Source of the DNA: Helianthus annuus
Taxonomy: Eukaryota > Streptophyta > Magnoliopsida > Asterales > Asteraceae
Assembly (NCBI RefSeq): GCF_002127325.2
Contig: NC_035435.2
Location: 118,957,464 to 119,021,463, forward strand
Length of the DNA stretch: 64,000 nucleotides
Direction: 5' to 3'
Made by a program: the position numbers and the translations under genes
Shown: piece by piece, positions 45,257 through 55,751 of the stretch
Position numbering within the stretch: the first letter of the stretch is position 1
Layout: every line of letters begins with the position of its first letter
The notes under the pieces: model-generated
Seen by the model: the letters and a program-made list of their open reading frames with translations, nothing else
Told to the model about the DNA's origin: nothing
Database searches by the model: none

Positions 45257-45286
45257 CCGCGCAACGTGCGGAAGAATATTACTAGT
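45257..45286 (+). other. Helitron-like 3' terminus with CTAG-T
   Basis: Hairpin with arms CCGC and GCGG (CCGCGCAACGTGCGG, 45257-45271), then 10 nt, then CTAG (45282-45285) followed by T. Confidence 0.62.
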
Positions 45287-45738
45287 TTTCATATAAACCT
45301 TGAAGTGTATGTTAAAAATATTTTTTAAAAATAAATATAAAACTATTTTCTATAAAACGTGGAAATTGCTCACCAATATATTTGTTGACCCAAAAATATA
45401 TTTTTCTAACGTGGTGCAGGTATTCAAGGTCGATAAACAAGTGATGAAGACACATAGCATGGGCCTTATAAAATTAAATTGAAAACTTATGATATGTTTT
45501 GCTCTTGAACAATGTATGAACAATTTTGATTATTATATGTTATATGACAATTTAAATGGACATATTTTAAATATGTCGTACCATTCCGTTGCGGGTCGGT
45601 GTGTGATATGAATTGCATGCTAGGGCCAATGATATGGGTATGGAGGTTAATACCATCCCATATCCTTTGGATCTACTAGAACCAATTAAGGCATCAACGT
45701 TGAAAAAACGAAACCCACCATAGGACGGGAGGTGGGAA

Positions 45739-45906
45739 AATTTTAAACAAGCAAAAATCAATTTACCATTACTTTATGCCATAAAAAAGGATCCTGCTCA
45801 TGTAGAATGTTTGAAGGATTTAAGCACCGAAAAATGGCAAAACAAATTACCTAAACCGGTTGATTTGATATCTCATGTCAGTGTCGCTTTACCGAAAAAC
45901 GAATGA
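45739..45906 (+). pseudogene. Relic of an Athila-type gag segment
   Basis: 56 codons: NFKQAKINLPLLYAIKKDPA then HVECLKDLSTEKWQNKLP. They fit the Athila Gag stretch F.QV.(I/L)N(I/L)P(L/F)L.AI...P.YAKFLK(D/E)LC. located between capsid and protease. Upstream and downstream frames are broken. 45906-46230 continues without recognisable pol and reaches the hairpin-purine module at 46231, so a large internal deletion is likely. Confidence 0.6.
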
Positions 45907-46230
45907 CTTGGTAAATCTTTCGTAAAAATGGTAAAAAAAAAATGGATTAACTAATGAGAATTGATTTTTTGTGAGAAGTTTGCTTCTACACGAGTATTAA
46001 GATTTGTAGGTACATCTATGTTCATTATGGGACAACCATTTGGATTGGAAGACCGGGGAGCACATGAAGAATGAGCAAAAGTATGTGCATATGTTTCTTT
46101 TCTTGAGTTTGATTATTGAGTTAGTGAATAAGTGGATTGTATTTTGTAAATTTTTGACCGGGGTGGAATTTTGGGAGAAGAGTCGTGTCACATCCTTTGC
46201 GTTTTGAAAAGCCCTCATCCATAATACTAC

Positions 46231-46269
46231 ACATTAAGGACAATGTGACCTCAAGTGTGGTGATGGGGA
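46231..46269 (+). other. Hairpin plus internal polypurine module (Athila relic)
   Basis: ACATTAAGGACAATGT (one stem mismatch) then AAGTGTGGTGATGGGGA. A second, weaker version follows at about 46629-46665 (TTGAGAACAATG...AAGTGTGAGTATGGGA) behind a MITE. Confidence 0.6.
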
Positions 46270-46307
46270 GAAAAAGTTTAAGATATTAACCCTTCATTTA
46301 AACACTA

Positions 46308-46623
46308 AGGGGTTGTTTGTTTATCTCTTAATAAGGCTCTTAATGGTTCAGACCTCTTACTGGTTCAGCACTTAATTGTTCAGACTGTTTGTTTCACGAG
46401 CAGATGTCTGAATGGTTCAAACATTTGCCTCTGATTGGTTAAGATTTATACAGAGTCTGAATGGTTAAGACTTCTAATTTGAATTGGTTAGACATTTGCT
46501 TCTGAACGGTTAAGCATTATACAAGCTCTTAATAATTCAGACCTCTTACTGGTCCAGCACTTAATGGTTCAGACCTCTTACTGTTTCAGCACTTAACCAT
46601 TCAGATGTTGTCAAACAGCCCCT
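46308..46623. mobile_element. hAT-type MITE with internal direct repeats
   Basis: 316 bp, termini AGGGGTTGTTTGTTTATC and, at the other end, CAAACAGCCCCT. Inside, the phrase CTTAATGGTTCAGACCTCTTACTGGT recurs (near 46331 and 46525-46582). Flanks AAACACTA / AAACCTTG agree only partly. Confidence 0.65.
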
Positions 46624-48000
46624 AAACCTTGAGAACAATGTTTGACCTCAAGTGTGAGTATGGGAAAAATTAAAAAAAAAAAATTCAAAATATCCTCTTT
46701 TGAGTATTCTAAAAGAATGATTAACTAAGTCAACAAGGAATTGTACGACCCATTTAGTATTTTTTTTCATGGTCAAGTTTCGAAAATTATCATAATGTGT
46801 GTTTTAATAAAACAATTACGGATAATTATTTAGGAATAGTACGCCTAAGAAGTTATTCATGTTACTTTAGTAGTGATTGTATTGTTATTATGAACATTTA
46901 TCCAATAATCACATTAAAGTCGTGTCTTGGAGTTCAACGAATGTCTTGTTTTTATTTTAAACCAATTTCAAACTTTCGTGTGCAAATTGTTTGTGATAGA
47001 AGCTTTTCCCTTTTCTGATAAAGAGGTGTTTGGGATTCCTTTTAACTTATTACTTATTAACTTTTTATAAGTCATAAGTCATAAATTTTGACTTCTTATT
47101 TTCTTTTTTTCAAACCATAAAACCTTTATCCAAACACTATCAAAGTATTTCTTAAAAGAAAAAGTTTATTAATGAATTCAAACTTTACTATTTTTTTTAA
47201 TGAGGCTGATGCACACGCATTTAAGTTTTTATAGGCTACTTTACACTAGATTACATGATTTTAGTAATTTTATAACCAATTAAACACGTTGACACTTTGG
47301 ACATTGTTGATGAATTAAGCTTTTCTTACTTACGCAATTATCTAAACTTCAAGTGATTTAACATTTTTAGTGAATAGATACTTGATAGATTACGTCATGA
47401 TTCTACACGATTTTCCCTCTTTACTCGATATAGCCATTGTTTGTTACTTTTTTCAATGGGTGCGAACCCACTTGTTCCCAGCTAATTAAGCAAAATATTA
47501 ACCTTCCTTACATAGAAAATGCCACACATCGCAGGATCAGGATGTGTAATTCTGAATTTTTGTCCGTGTTTTCATAGCCGGACCGGACAACGGCCCCGTC
47601 CGCCCCGCCCACAACTTTTCTTTCTTGACAAACTTTCTAGTTTAAATATCCTGCTTTCAAATAACAACTGGATCCAAAATCACACAGCCACCATTATCAT
47701 CCACAATCATCCTCACCATGGCTCTATTGCCGTTTCGACCAACCATAGCCACAACCGTTATCTCCATAACTGCCACCGCCTAACCCTATATCTGCAAAAC
47801 CTTAGAGCCACCACATCCAGACTTTGAATACATCTGGACACCCATCAACGAACCATTGATCAAGATCCAAACATCGATTTGCAAGAGGCAAGAGAAAAAA
47901 ACTAATTAAGGGGAGTAGGTAAAATTGATAACATGTTCACTTCTGATCTCCAAAAACCAAGATGAAAGGGAGGTGGTTGTTTTGTTTTTAGTAGGGTAAC
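46624..48000. other. Spacer before the Tat-like element
   Basis: 46680-47030 is AT-rich with no gene. 47030-47160 carries GTGTTTGGGATTCC and ATCCAAACAC in inverted order, perhaps a MITE remnant. 47500-47890 is unusually GC-rich and Pro/His-coding on the plus strand, but I see no family. The left edge of the Tat LTR lies somewhere between here and 48060. Confidence 0.4.
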
Positions 48001-48129
48001 TTGTTATTATGGGCCATTAATAACTTAAAACAGAATTGGACGAATCAAACCACATTTGGACGGACATTCTAAAGATGTCCGTTCCCATATAGCCGAGGAC
48101 GAACATCCATTCAAGTGCGTTCGGACGAA

Positions 48130-48470
48130 TGACGTCATGCCAGTTGACCATTATAAATACTCCATCAAGTACAAGGCCAAGTACGATTTTCTGAACCTTC
48201 GTCCTTATTTTCTCTCTCTACTCTCTCTCTCTACCAATACTTATCCTCACGCCGGAGGGTGGTCGCAGAGGGGCCCTCCCATCTCTACGGCGAGCCTAAC
48301 GGTTTTCTGTTTTGCAGGACGATTCTCCAACTCTCGTACAAGGTCCAAACCCTCATTTACAGGCTCCGACCTTAAATCGATTCTTTGGATCTTCAATTGG
48401 CGCCATCCGATTTCACAGCACACAGTCCTTCACTTTGGTGAATTTCTTGAGCGAACGAACTGATCTGTGG
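48130..48470 (+). promoter_or_regulatory. Tat LTR promoter and leader
   Basis: TGACGTCA (48130-48137), a palindromic bZIP-type site, lies 14 bp upstream of TATAAATA (48152-48159). A CT-rich stretch (48209-48232) and a TTTTGCAGGACG segment (48311-48322) follow. TTGGCGCC at 48397-48404 could begin a primer-binding site; I cannot match it fully to a tRNA. Confidence 0.5.
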
Positions 48471-48484
48471 CTGCCTCGGGTTCT

Positions 48485-49800
48485 ATGAATTCCGGATCCA
48501 TAGCTGTTAGTACGCAAACTACAACGCCGACAAGCATTGTTTCCACAGTATCAGCTCCTTTGAGCTCGGGACCAGGAACAACTTTACCGTTTATACTAGT
48601 TCCCACTTCACAGACGTCAGAATTTGATGCGGAATTTCTTTCCAAAAATGCAAGTCTTCTACGAAGATTGTAAGCTCAACAGGCTAAAGATGAAGAGATC
48701 CTCGGTTTACGAACCAGGCTCTTCCATTGAAACACCGGTAAGAACTATGGGTCCTACAATTTTCGCCTCCCCTACTTTCTCCACCGTTGTTACTTCGGAA
48801 ACTTATAATAGGTATGTGCAGGGTTCCTCCGGACCATCTCCAGCAATGACAACACGAACTGAAACACAAATGGAAGTAGTCAATGATCTGGAGCTCACCA
48901 AACCTTATTATCCGGTTTCCATGACTGCTAAGTCGAAATTCAGTGCCCGCATCACACATGCCAAGCTCCCTCCGAAGCTCAAAATGCCAACCACAGTAAA
49001 GAAATATGACGGTACCACTGATCCGGATGATCACATGTTTGACTTCGATGGGGCCGCACGAGTCGAGCAATGGCCGATGCCCGCTTGGTGTTTTATGTTC
49101 GCACAAACACTAACAGGGGCAGCACGAGTATGGTTTGACGCTCTAAATGAAGGCGAAATCAATGATTTCGAAGAGTTTCGAAGGTTGTTCCTTTAGAACT
49201 TCAGCCAGCAAAGGCACTACTCCAAAGAAATTACCGTAGTACACAACATCCGAAGGAAAGATGGCGAATCTTTGGATAGTTTCATTGATCGGTTCAATCG
49301 AGAAAGTATGCAGATCAGTGGGGCCGTGGACCAATTAAGAATCTCCGAGTTCTGTTACGGCGTCCGGAATAACCAGCTGGACGAAAAGTTACACGAAAAT
49401 CTCCCGAAGACGATGGAAGTGCTCATGGAGCGAGCCAGAGCTTTCGCCCGAGGAAAGAACGCATGTAATCCGGCACCAGAGACAGATCATAAAATGTCCT
49501 CCTAGAAGAAAAATGGAGGTTCCGTATTTGATAAAACTCCGTCTAGAAGTAGAGGACGGCCTCACCCTTACAGCAGGAATGATCGACCTCAGCGAGGAAG
49601 AAGTTCCGGATCAAGGTTTTATAATCTATCGGATCTTTCTAAAACTCCTAATGAAATCCTCAGTGCCGAAGGAGCAAATTTCCCCGTACCACCAAAACTC
49701 CGGAATCCGGGTGATAAGAACTCCAAAAAGTATTGTGATTACCATCACGCACGAGGCCACAATACGGATGATTGTTGGTCTCTAAAGCAGGAAAATGAAA
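48485..49800 (+). pseudogene. Tat-type Gag, broken
   Basis: First ATG is at 48485. A stop (48671) and a frameshift before about 48780 separate the N-terminal part from the capsid part, which contains LKMPTTVKKYDGTTDPDDHM and FAQTLTGAARVWFDALNEG, the hallmark of Tat/Ogre capsids. Stops at 49194-49196 and 49503-49505 interrupt it. It ends in a zinc motif with spacing C-X2-H-X4-H-X4-C (YCDYHHARGHNTDDC, about 49730). Each stop is one C-to-T transition from a Gln codon. Capsid assembly and RNA binding are the family role. Confidence 0.8.
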
Positions 49801-49989
49801 AAGCAGTCCGGTCCGGCAAGTTGTCACATCTAGTGAAGGAAGTAAAAGAAGGAAAATCTTCTGGCAATTCGGTAGATAATCCAAATAACCAATTAGCAAT
49901 CTGCATGATAAGAAAAATGAATAACCGGGGCATCAAACGGACCAATAATCATATGGCCGCTTGGATACACCAACCGATCGCTTTCCCTC

Positions 49990-50420
49990 CAATCACTCCG
50001 GGAGAAGTCAAAGATGGTCCCATTATTATGTCAGCTGTAATAGCAGGGCACAAAGTATGGAGAATTTATGTCGACAGCGGAAGCGCCTCCGAAGTCATGT
50101 ATCAATAATGTTTCCAACAGCTAGCACCGCAAACCAAGGCAAAATTGATTAAGGTATCGGTGCCATTAGTAAGTTTCTCCGGAGAAGTGGTTTAGCCAAT
50201 TGGGCAGATCACGTTGCCAACCACGTTAGGTACCGGCAGTCTGATCAGGATTGTCAACCTAACATATCTAGTGGTTGGAGCTAGGTCCGTGCACAACGTC
50301 ATTTTAGGAAGACCAGGAATGTGTGCCTTCGGAATTATCAGTTCTACCATTCATGGATCTTTGAAATTTCCTACCGAAGCAGGGGTGGCAACTTTGGTTT
50401 CTGAGTCCACCACGTGTGTG
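49990..50420 (+). pseudogene. Tat-type aspartic protease, broken
   Basis: Catalytic motif YVDSGSASEVMY (about 50069-50103), followed by stops at 50106-50108 and 50193-50195. The flap and hydrophobic core follow (LTYLVVGARSVHNVILGRPG, about 50253-50312), where ILGRP is the conserved second half of retroelement proteases. It is continuous in frame with Gag and RT. Would cleave the polyprotein; inactive here. Confidence 0.75.
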
Positions 50421-52478
50421 GCAGAGATTCGGCAAAGCGAAAGGAGTAGCACACAGCCTCTGTCTCCCCTTACTGAGGAATGGGCCGTCCATCCCCACTT
50501 TCCAGAACAGAAGATTGTTATAGGCGCCCAGCTCCCCGAACGTACCAAGAAACATTTATGGAAATTGTTATCCGGCTCCCTCGACGTATTTGCTTGGCAA
50601 ACTTCTGACATGGTTGGAGTCCCTCGATCATTGGCCGAACACAAATTGAAAGTTTCCCATTCGGTAAAACCAATCGCCCAGAGAAAGAGGAATATGGCTC
50701 CAGCTCGCCACAAAGCCAGCGCCGAAGACGTTCGTAAATTACTAGGCGCGGGAATTATTAGAGAGGTGCGGTACCAAACCTGGGTCTCTAACCCGGTAAT
50801 GGTCACCAAGAAGGACGGAACTTGGAGAATGTGTGTTGACTTCTCCGATCTTAATAACGCATGTCTGAAGGATTGCTACCCCCTTCCGGAGATTGATTTA
50901 AAAATTGATTCTTTGGCAAGTTTTCATCTCAAATGCTTCTTGGATGCATATAAAGGCTACCACCAGATACAAATGGCCTTGGGTGATGAAGACAAAACGG
51001 CATTCGTGACAAACGAAGGACTTTTTTGTTATACCAAAATGCTGTTCGGATTAAAGAATGCCGGAGCAACTTATCAGAGGTTGATGGATAAAGCATTTAA
51101 GGGTCAAATCGGAAGAAACCTGGAAATTTATGTGGATGACCTAGTCATAAAAAGCGACGCCGAAGATAACATGATTAATGACATACTCGAAACCTTTACT
51201 AGGCTTCAGAGTATCAACCTCAAGTTGAATCCTAAAAAATTTTCTTTCGGTCTAGAAGAAGGTAAGTTTCTGGGAGTATGGATAACTCAATCCGGAATCC
51301 AGGCACATCCGGATAAGTTTCAAGCTGTCATCTCCATGCAACCTCCAAAGACAGTTAAAGAAATCCAGTCTCTAAACGGCAAGCTTGTAGCTCTTCACCG
51401 ATTTATCTCCAAAGCGGCTGATCGTACCATTCCTTTTATGAACGTACTAAAAAAGCGAACTGGTAAAGGTCAGGTAGAATGGACAGAAAAGGCTGATTCG
51501 GCATTTCAAGAGTTAAAAGTTTGTCTTGGATCCTTACCCATATTAACCGCACCAATCACCGGAGAAACTGTCACCCTATATCTCTCCGCCTCCCATTTCG
51601 CCATCAGTGCAGTACTAGTAGTGCATCGCAATCAAGCTCAAATACCGGTCTACTATGTAAGCCGCATCTTAAAAGACTATGAAACTCGGTACCCAATGAT
51701 AGAAAAACTGGCACTTGCCCTGGTACACGCATCCAGACGACTCCGAAGGTATTTTCAAGCTTTCAACATAGAAGTACAAACCAACCTCCAAATTCAACAA
51801 ATCCTAAGAAAACCGGAGGTTTCCGGGCGGCTCACCAAGTGGGCAATCGAGCTCAGCGCTTTCGATATTACCTATCGAACCAGAGGTCCAGTAAAAGGTC
51901 AAGCAGTAGCGGATTTTCTTGCAGAAGTTCCCACAGGAGAAATCACCAAGGAAAAATCTAACTTACCAAAAGTTTGGAATCTGTATACGGACGGAGCTTC
52001 TAGCAAGGAAGGGTCCGGAGCATGTCTAATCCTAATAGACCCAGAGGGGATAGAATACACTTACGCTCTGCGTTTTGAGTTCAAAACGTCAAACAACGAA
52101 GCAGAGTATGAAGCTCTTCTGGCCGGACTCCAAATAGCGGCAAAGGCAGGTGCAAGCTCCGTCCTGGCCCACGTTGATTCGTTACTAGTTGCCAACCAAG
52201 TCAACGGAGAATACGAGGTGTGAGAAGAAAACATGATTCAATATCTAAGCCAGGTCAAAAATTTGACGTCTGCGTTCGATTCATGCAGGGTGGTTCATAT
52301 CCCCAGAAGTAAGAATAAGAAAGCTGATGCTTTAAGCAAGCTTGCATCCGTCACGTTTTGTCACTTGTCCAAAGAAGTACTAGTCGAGACCCTACAAGCT
52401 CCGGCCATCAATCAAACGGAAGTCGTAATGTCAGTCTCCATTCAAGAAAAGTCATGGACAACTCCGATCTTGGATTAC
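50421..52478 (+). pseudogene. Tat-type reverse transcriptase with two RNase H domains, truncated
   Basis: Part of an open frame 50214-52223 (669 codons). RT: KKDGTWRMCVDFSDLNNAC (about residue 197-215) and catalytic YVDDLVIKS (about 305). First RNase H (about 440-570) reads TLYLSASHFAISAVL, where the usual Asp is missing; this domain is known to be degenerate in Tat elements. The second, archaeal-type RNase H begins WNLYTDGASSKEGSG (about 586) with catalytic Asp, continues NNEAEYEALLAGL, and crosses a TGA at 52221-52223 into IPRSKNKKADALSKLA. The frame is cut at 52478; the TGA there belongs to the inserted LTR. Confidence 0.88.
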
Positions 52479-54019
52479 TGATGTCTGTCGTTAAGGACAT
52501 GCAAAAACCAACTAACTCTATAGCTAGGGTAAATCGGATATCGAACCAGAGGAGGATTGTGGAAAGTGTGTAATGCTCAGTTTTAATTAACTACTAGTGA
52601 AAAAGTAAAACTCAGTTGTTGGTTTGATTGTTTGATTAACTAACAAACTACGAAAATACGAGGTTGTAAACAGTTGGAGAGAACAATGGTTCCTCCGGAT
52701 TTCAGGTTTGTAGCTAGATTCAATTATGTGTTTAATCGAAACACTCACATAGACATAAGTGTTTAACTTAATTCATCAATTGTGATAATCAACGACTAAG
52801 TACTCCGGTCAATACATAACGGGAGGTTATCAAATAATTATCAGTTACAATTACCAACCCTAATCCCATAGCAAATATATCCCAATTACTAGAACTCTCG
52901 GGAACTGAATGATCAAAGATTAAAGTTAAATAAAATGCAAGCGGTTACATTTGATTAATCAAATCAAAGGTGAAAAGCATCGAATGCTTAGATCACCGAG
53001 TTATACGATTGTCAAAAACACATAAAATTATCCAACTTACAAAAACCCTCCATCCGGAGGAAACCATAAAAGACTAGCCGCTCATCTTTGCACAAAAGAT
53101 CTTCAAAAGCTTGATACCCGGTTGAAACCCTCATTAATCTAATAATAATCAATATACTTCGATTAATGATAATGATATGATGTTGTCGGCTACTTTTCAC
53201 GTGAGTAGAATTGATGATGTGTTAAGGTTCCCTCCAAAAGTCCTCCTCTCTATGCGTGCCTCTTCCTCTTATCTGCCTATGTTCGCCGCCCAAAAACCTT
53301 TGCTGCCGTCAAAGAGAATGATGATGATGTTGGACGATGTGATGATGATTGATGGTGTTCACAAGTGACGGCTGCCAAAAAGATCCCCCCAAAATTCTCG
53401 GTCAAAGATGATGATGTGATGTTTATGATGTTGTCACCATATATCGCTGCCGTCCAATCCAATCCCTCCTTCACACATATGCGGCCCACTAAAAATCCAA
53501 CAAGTCCACTCTATTTTCAACTATAGCCGCCCTTGACTTTTTAGTGCAATTCCCTTTTCTTAGCAACCGTAATCTACGAAAGTGAAACGTAAGCTACGAT
53601 TCGTAGCTTCTATTTCTTTTGATGATTGCTGCCTTTTTACAACCGTAGGCCACAGTTAAAATTCCGTAGCCTACGTCCATTCTTTCAAACTCACGTAAAA
53701 CCACTTTATGACTTTCACTTAATGACCAATTAGCCCCTAGACTTCAATGTTTCGCGTTTCTTGTATGTTCAAGCTACGTTTCAGCTGCGAACCAGTCCCG
53801 AATGATATGATATCTCTTTAATAATCATTCATGGTTGTTCCGTTTCATCACTACGCTCACTAACTTCATCTTTAACCATCGTAAATGCATCGAGTTATGT
53901 GTTTAACTTGAAAATCAACAAATTCTCATAGTTACTTCATTCTAAGCAATAAACACATCAAATATACATAAAACATCATATTTAGACACTCTAAAGCTCG
54001 GGTTTCACCCTCTCCATCA
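52479..54019 (-). repeat. Athila-type 3' LTR
   Basis: 1541 bp, TGATG...CATCA. The left edge coincides with the break in the Tat pol frame, the right edge with a polypurine tract. Contains a perfect 19-nt inverted repeat AAGCTACGA-T-TCGTAGCTT (53591-53609) and related CGTAGGCCAC / GTAGCCTACG motifs (53644, 53667). Small ORFs inside are not supported. Confidence 0.82.
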
Positions 54020-54033
54020 CATTCCCACACTTG
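54020..54033 (-). other. Athila-type polypurine tract
   Basis: Minus strand CAAGTGTGGGAATG directly before TGATGG; just upstream is GCTTGAGGACAAGCAAATG, a hairpin-like phrase that I know from Athila 3' ends. Confidence 0.75.
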
Positions 54034-55751
54034 CATTTGCTTGTCCTCAAGCAAACCAATTAGAACTAATCACCATAGCAACACCACCTCTAAACTCCCT
54101 AACCGGTTCAACCTATTCAGTCCCAAATCATACCCATCCCATAGACTGACACAATCGAGATTGACAGTCTGACAAGTAATTGATGCACTTAAAAAAAACA
54201 TTACGACTTGTCTATCTAAAACTAACATGTTTACAATTAGACACATGCTACACACCCCTCACAATGTACTCTCCTCTCGGGTTAATATCTGGACTAGCGT
54301 GTAATGTGCTAGTATATAAACACTCAATAAGCAAACATGAAATCCTGCAATCATAGGTTTGTATGACAATCACACCTCCACTGTATCATCTAACTTGGCA
54401 CATATCAAAAGGACTTTCGGGTTTTGGCTTAGGGTAAAGGTAGGAATATATTTTTAGGTTCTTTTTCTTTTCTAATTGGCTTACAAACAATAACCAAACC
54501 GTGATACTTTATTCAAACACATCTTATACTATTGGGTTGGTTTCTGCCCAAGAACATAAACTATATTCACAATACTTATATTTTTTTTCTTTCTTTTCTT
54601 TTTCATTTTTTTTCACATATTTTTTCTATTTTTTTCTTTTTCAACTTTTTTTTTCTTTCTTTTTTTATAGCAATATCATCACGGCCAGTTTTTCACAATA
54701 GACAATGGGTAAACAAACGAAAGGTAGATAGGCTCAACAGGGCTACTAAGGGAAATTTGGTGAATAACACAAACGAAACACAAACACAAATGGTGTAACA
54801 GGAAAATCCTAATGCCTTTATCACACATGTGCACATGTCAAACCCACAGTCTCAGCATGCATCGAATCATACAAGTTCTAACACAGAATGACACGTAGCC
54901 TACACTCAACAAATGAATTCAGCATATAATTATCCTATCCATCTACAGGCTCAAGATCTCACCAAGAAAAGGTAAAAAGGTTGACGACATGTAGCATATG
55001 CAATTAAAACATGTTACCCCTAGATAGACATCTCTTTTCAACTTGTTTCCTATAAAACACTTGTCAAACCTACTCTCATGAAACTTAAAGGGATAACCAT
55101 GACAAGGGACTAATTTAGTCTACTACCAGTAAGAAGCCTCTTAGTGATTGAAACTTCAGATTTTCGTATCCAATTAGCTTGTTTAAGGTGATGAAAAATT
55201 TTAAAATTTTCAATTTCATTTTCATCGATTTCAACCACTTTCAATCGCTTCAAAGCTTTATCCACAAATCCCTTCCCGGGCTCCCCCATCCCCACACTTG
55301 GGATACATTGTCCCCAATGTATGGTGCTTTTAAAATATAGCCCGGGAAAACAAACAAACTATCCTAAATGAACGGCTAACTCATAACAAAACAAACAAAA
55401 CACATCCCCTAAACAAAACAAAGTTTCACACCACCCAAAACAACAAAACACACCAAAGACAAATTAAGATAGATAAACACATGCACCTGATCATGTGTCT
55501 GTAGTGATGCGACTGTTGTGCTTTAACCGGAATAGACGTATTCCATAGATTCTTTGACATCTCACCGGGGATGTTGCGAAACATCCCCACACTTGAATTA
55601 TTGCATCCGTGAAGATAGAATCAAGAACCTGACAAAACACAAACACAACACCAACACAAAACAACACAAAACAAGGTACATTGCTCTACATCCTCGAGCT
55701 GCCTCCCGAGAGCGCTAAGTTTTAGGTCTTCAGCCAGACCTCTCAAGACCC
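54034..55751 (-). other. Athila 3' noncoding region
   Basis: 1.7 kb between pol and the LTR. It holds a T-rich tract (54578-54668), the hairpin-purine module (55282-55322) and another purine tract (complement of CATCCCCACACTTGAATTA, 55581-55599). Some Athila elements carry an env-like gene here; I see none. The longest frame (55110-55295) resembles nothing. Confidence 0.6.
55282..55322 (-). other. Hairpin plus internal polypurine module (Athila element)
   Basis: ATACATTG-GGGA-CAATGTAT (8-bp perfect stem, minus strand, 55303-55322) followed by AAGTGTGGGGATGGGGGAG (55281-55299). It is about 1.26 kb from the LTR. Confidence 0.8.

Larger units (their letters stand above)
48000..52478 (+). mobile_element. 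Tat-lineage Ty3/gypsy element, interrupted
   Basis: LTR/leader with TATA box (48152), then gag, protease, RT, RNase H and a second RNase H in one frame with several stops. It is cut in pol by the Athila element at 52479; the five bases before are ATTAC. The integrase and 3' LTR would lie beyond the inserted elements, outside the window. The dual RNase H arrangement is a known feature of Tat/Ogre elements. Confidence 0.85.

Noticed and set aside
47030..47160. Complete MITE with GTGTTTGG ends
   Set aside because: Inverted ends are short and imperfect and no target duplication is visible.
47519..47827. 102-codon Pro/His-rich ORF
   Set aside because: No recognisable domain; GC-rich patch of unknown origin, kept only as a note in the spacer.
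48056..48463. 135-codon plus-strand ORF before Tat gag
   Set aside because: It lies across the TATA box and leader of the LTR; composition is not protein-like.
55110..55295. Env-like ORF of the Athila element
   Set aside because: 61 codons, no signal peptide or transmembrane segment, no similarity.
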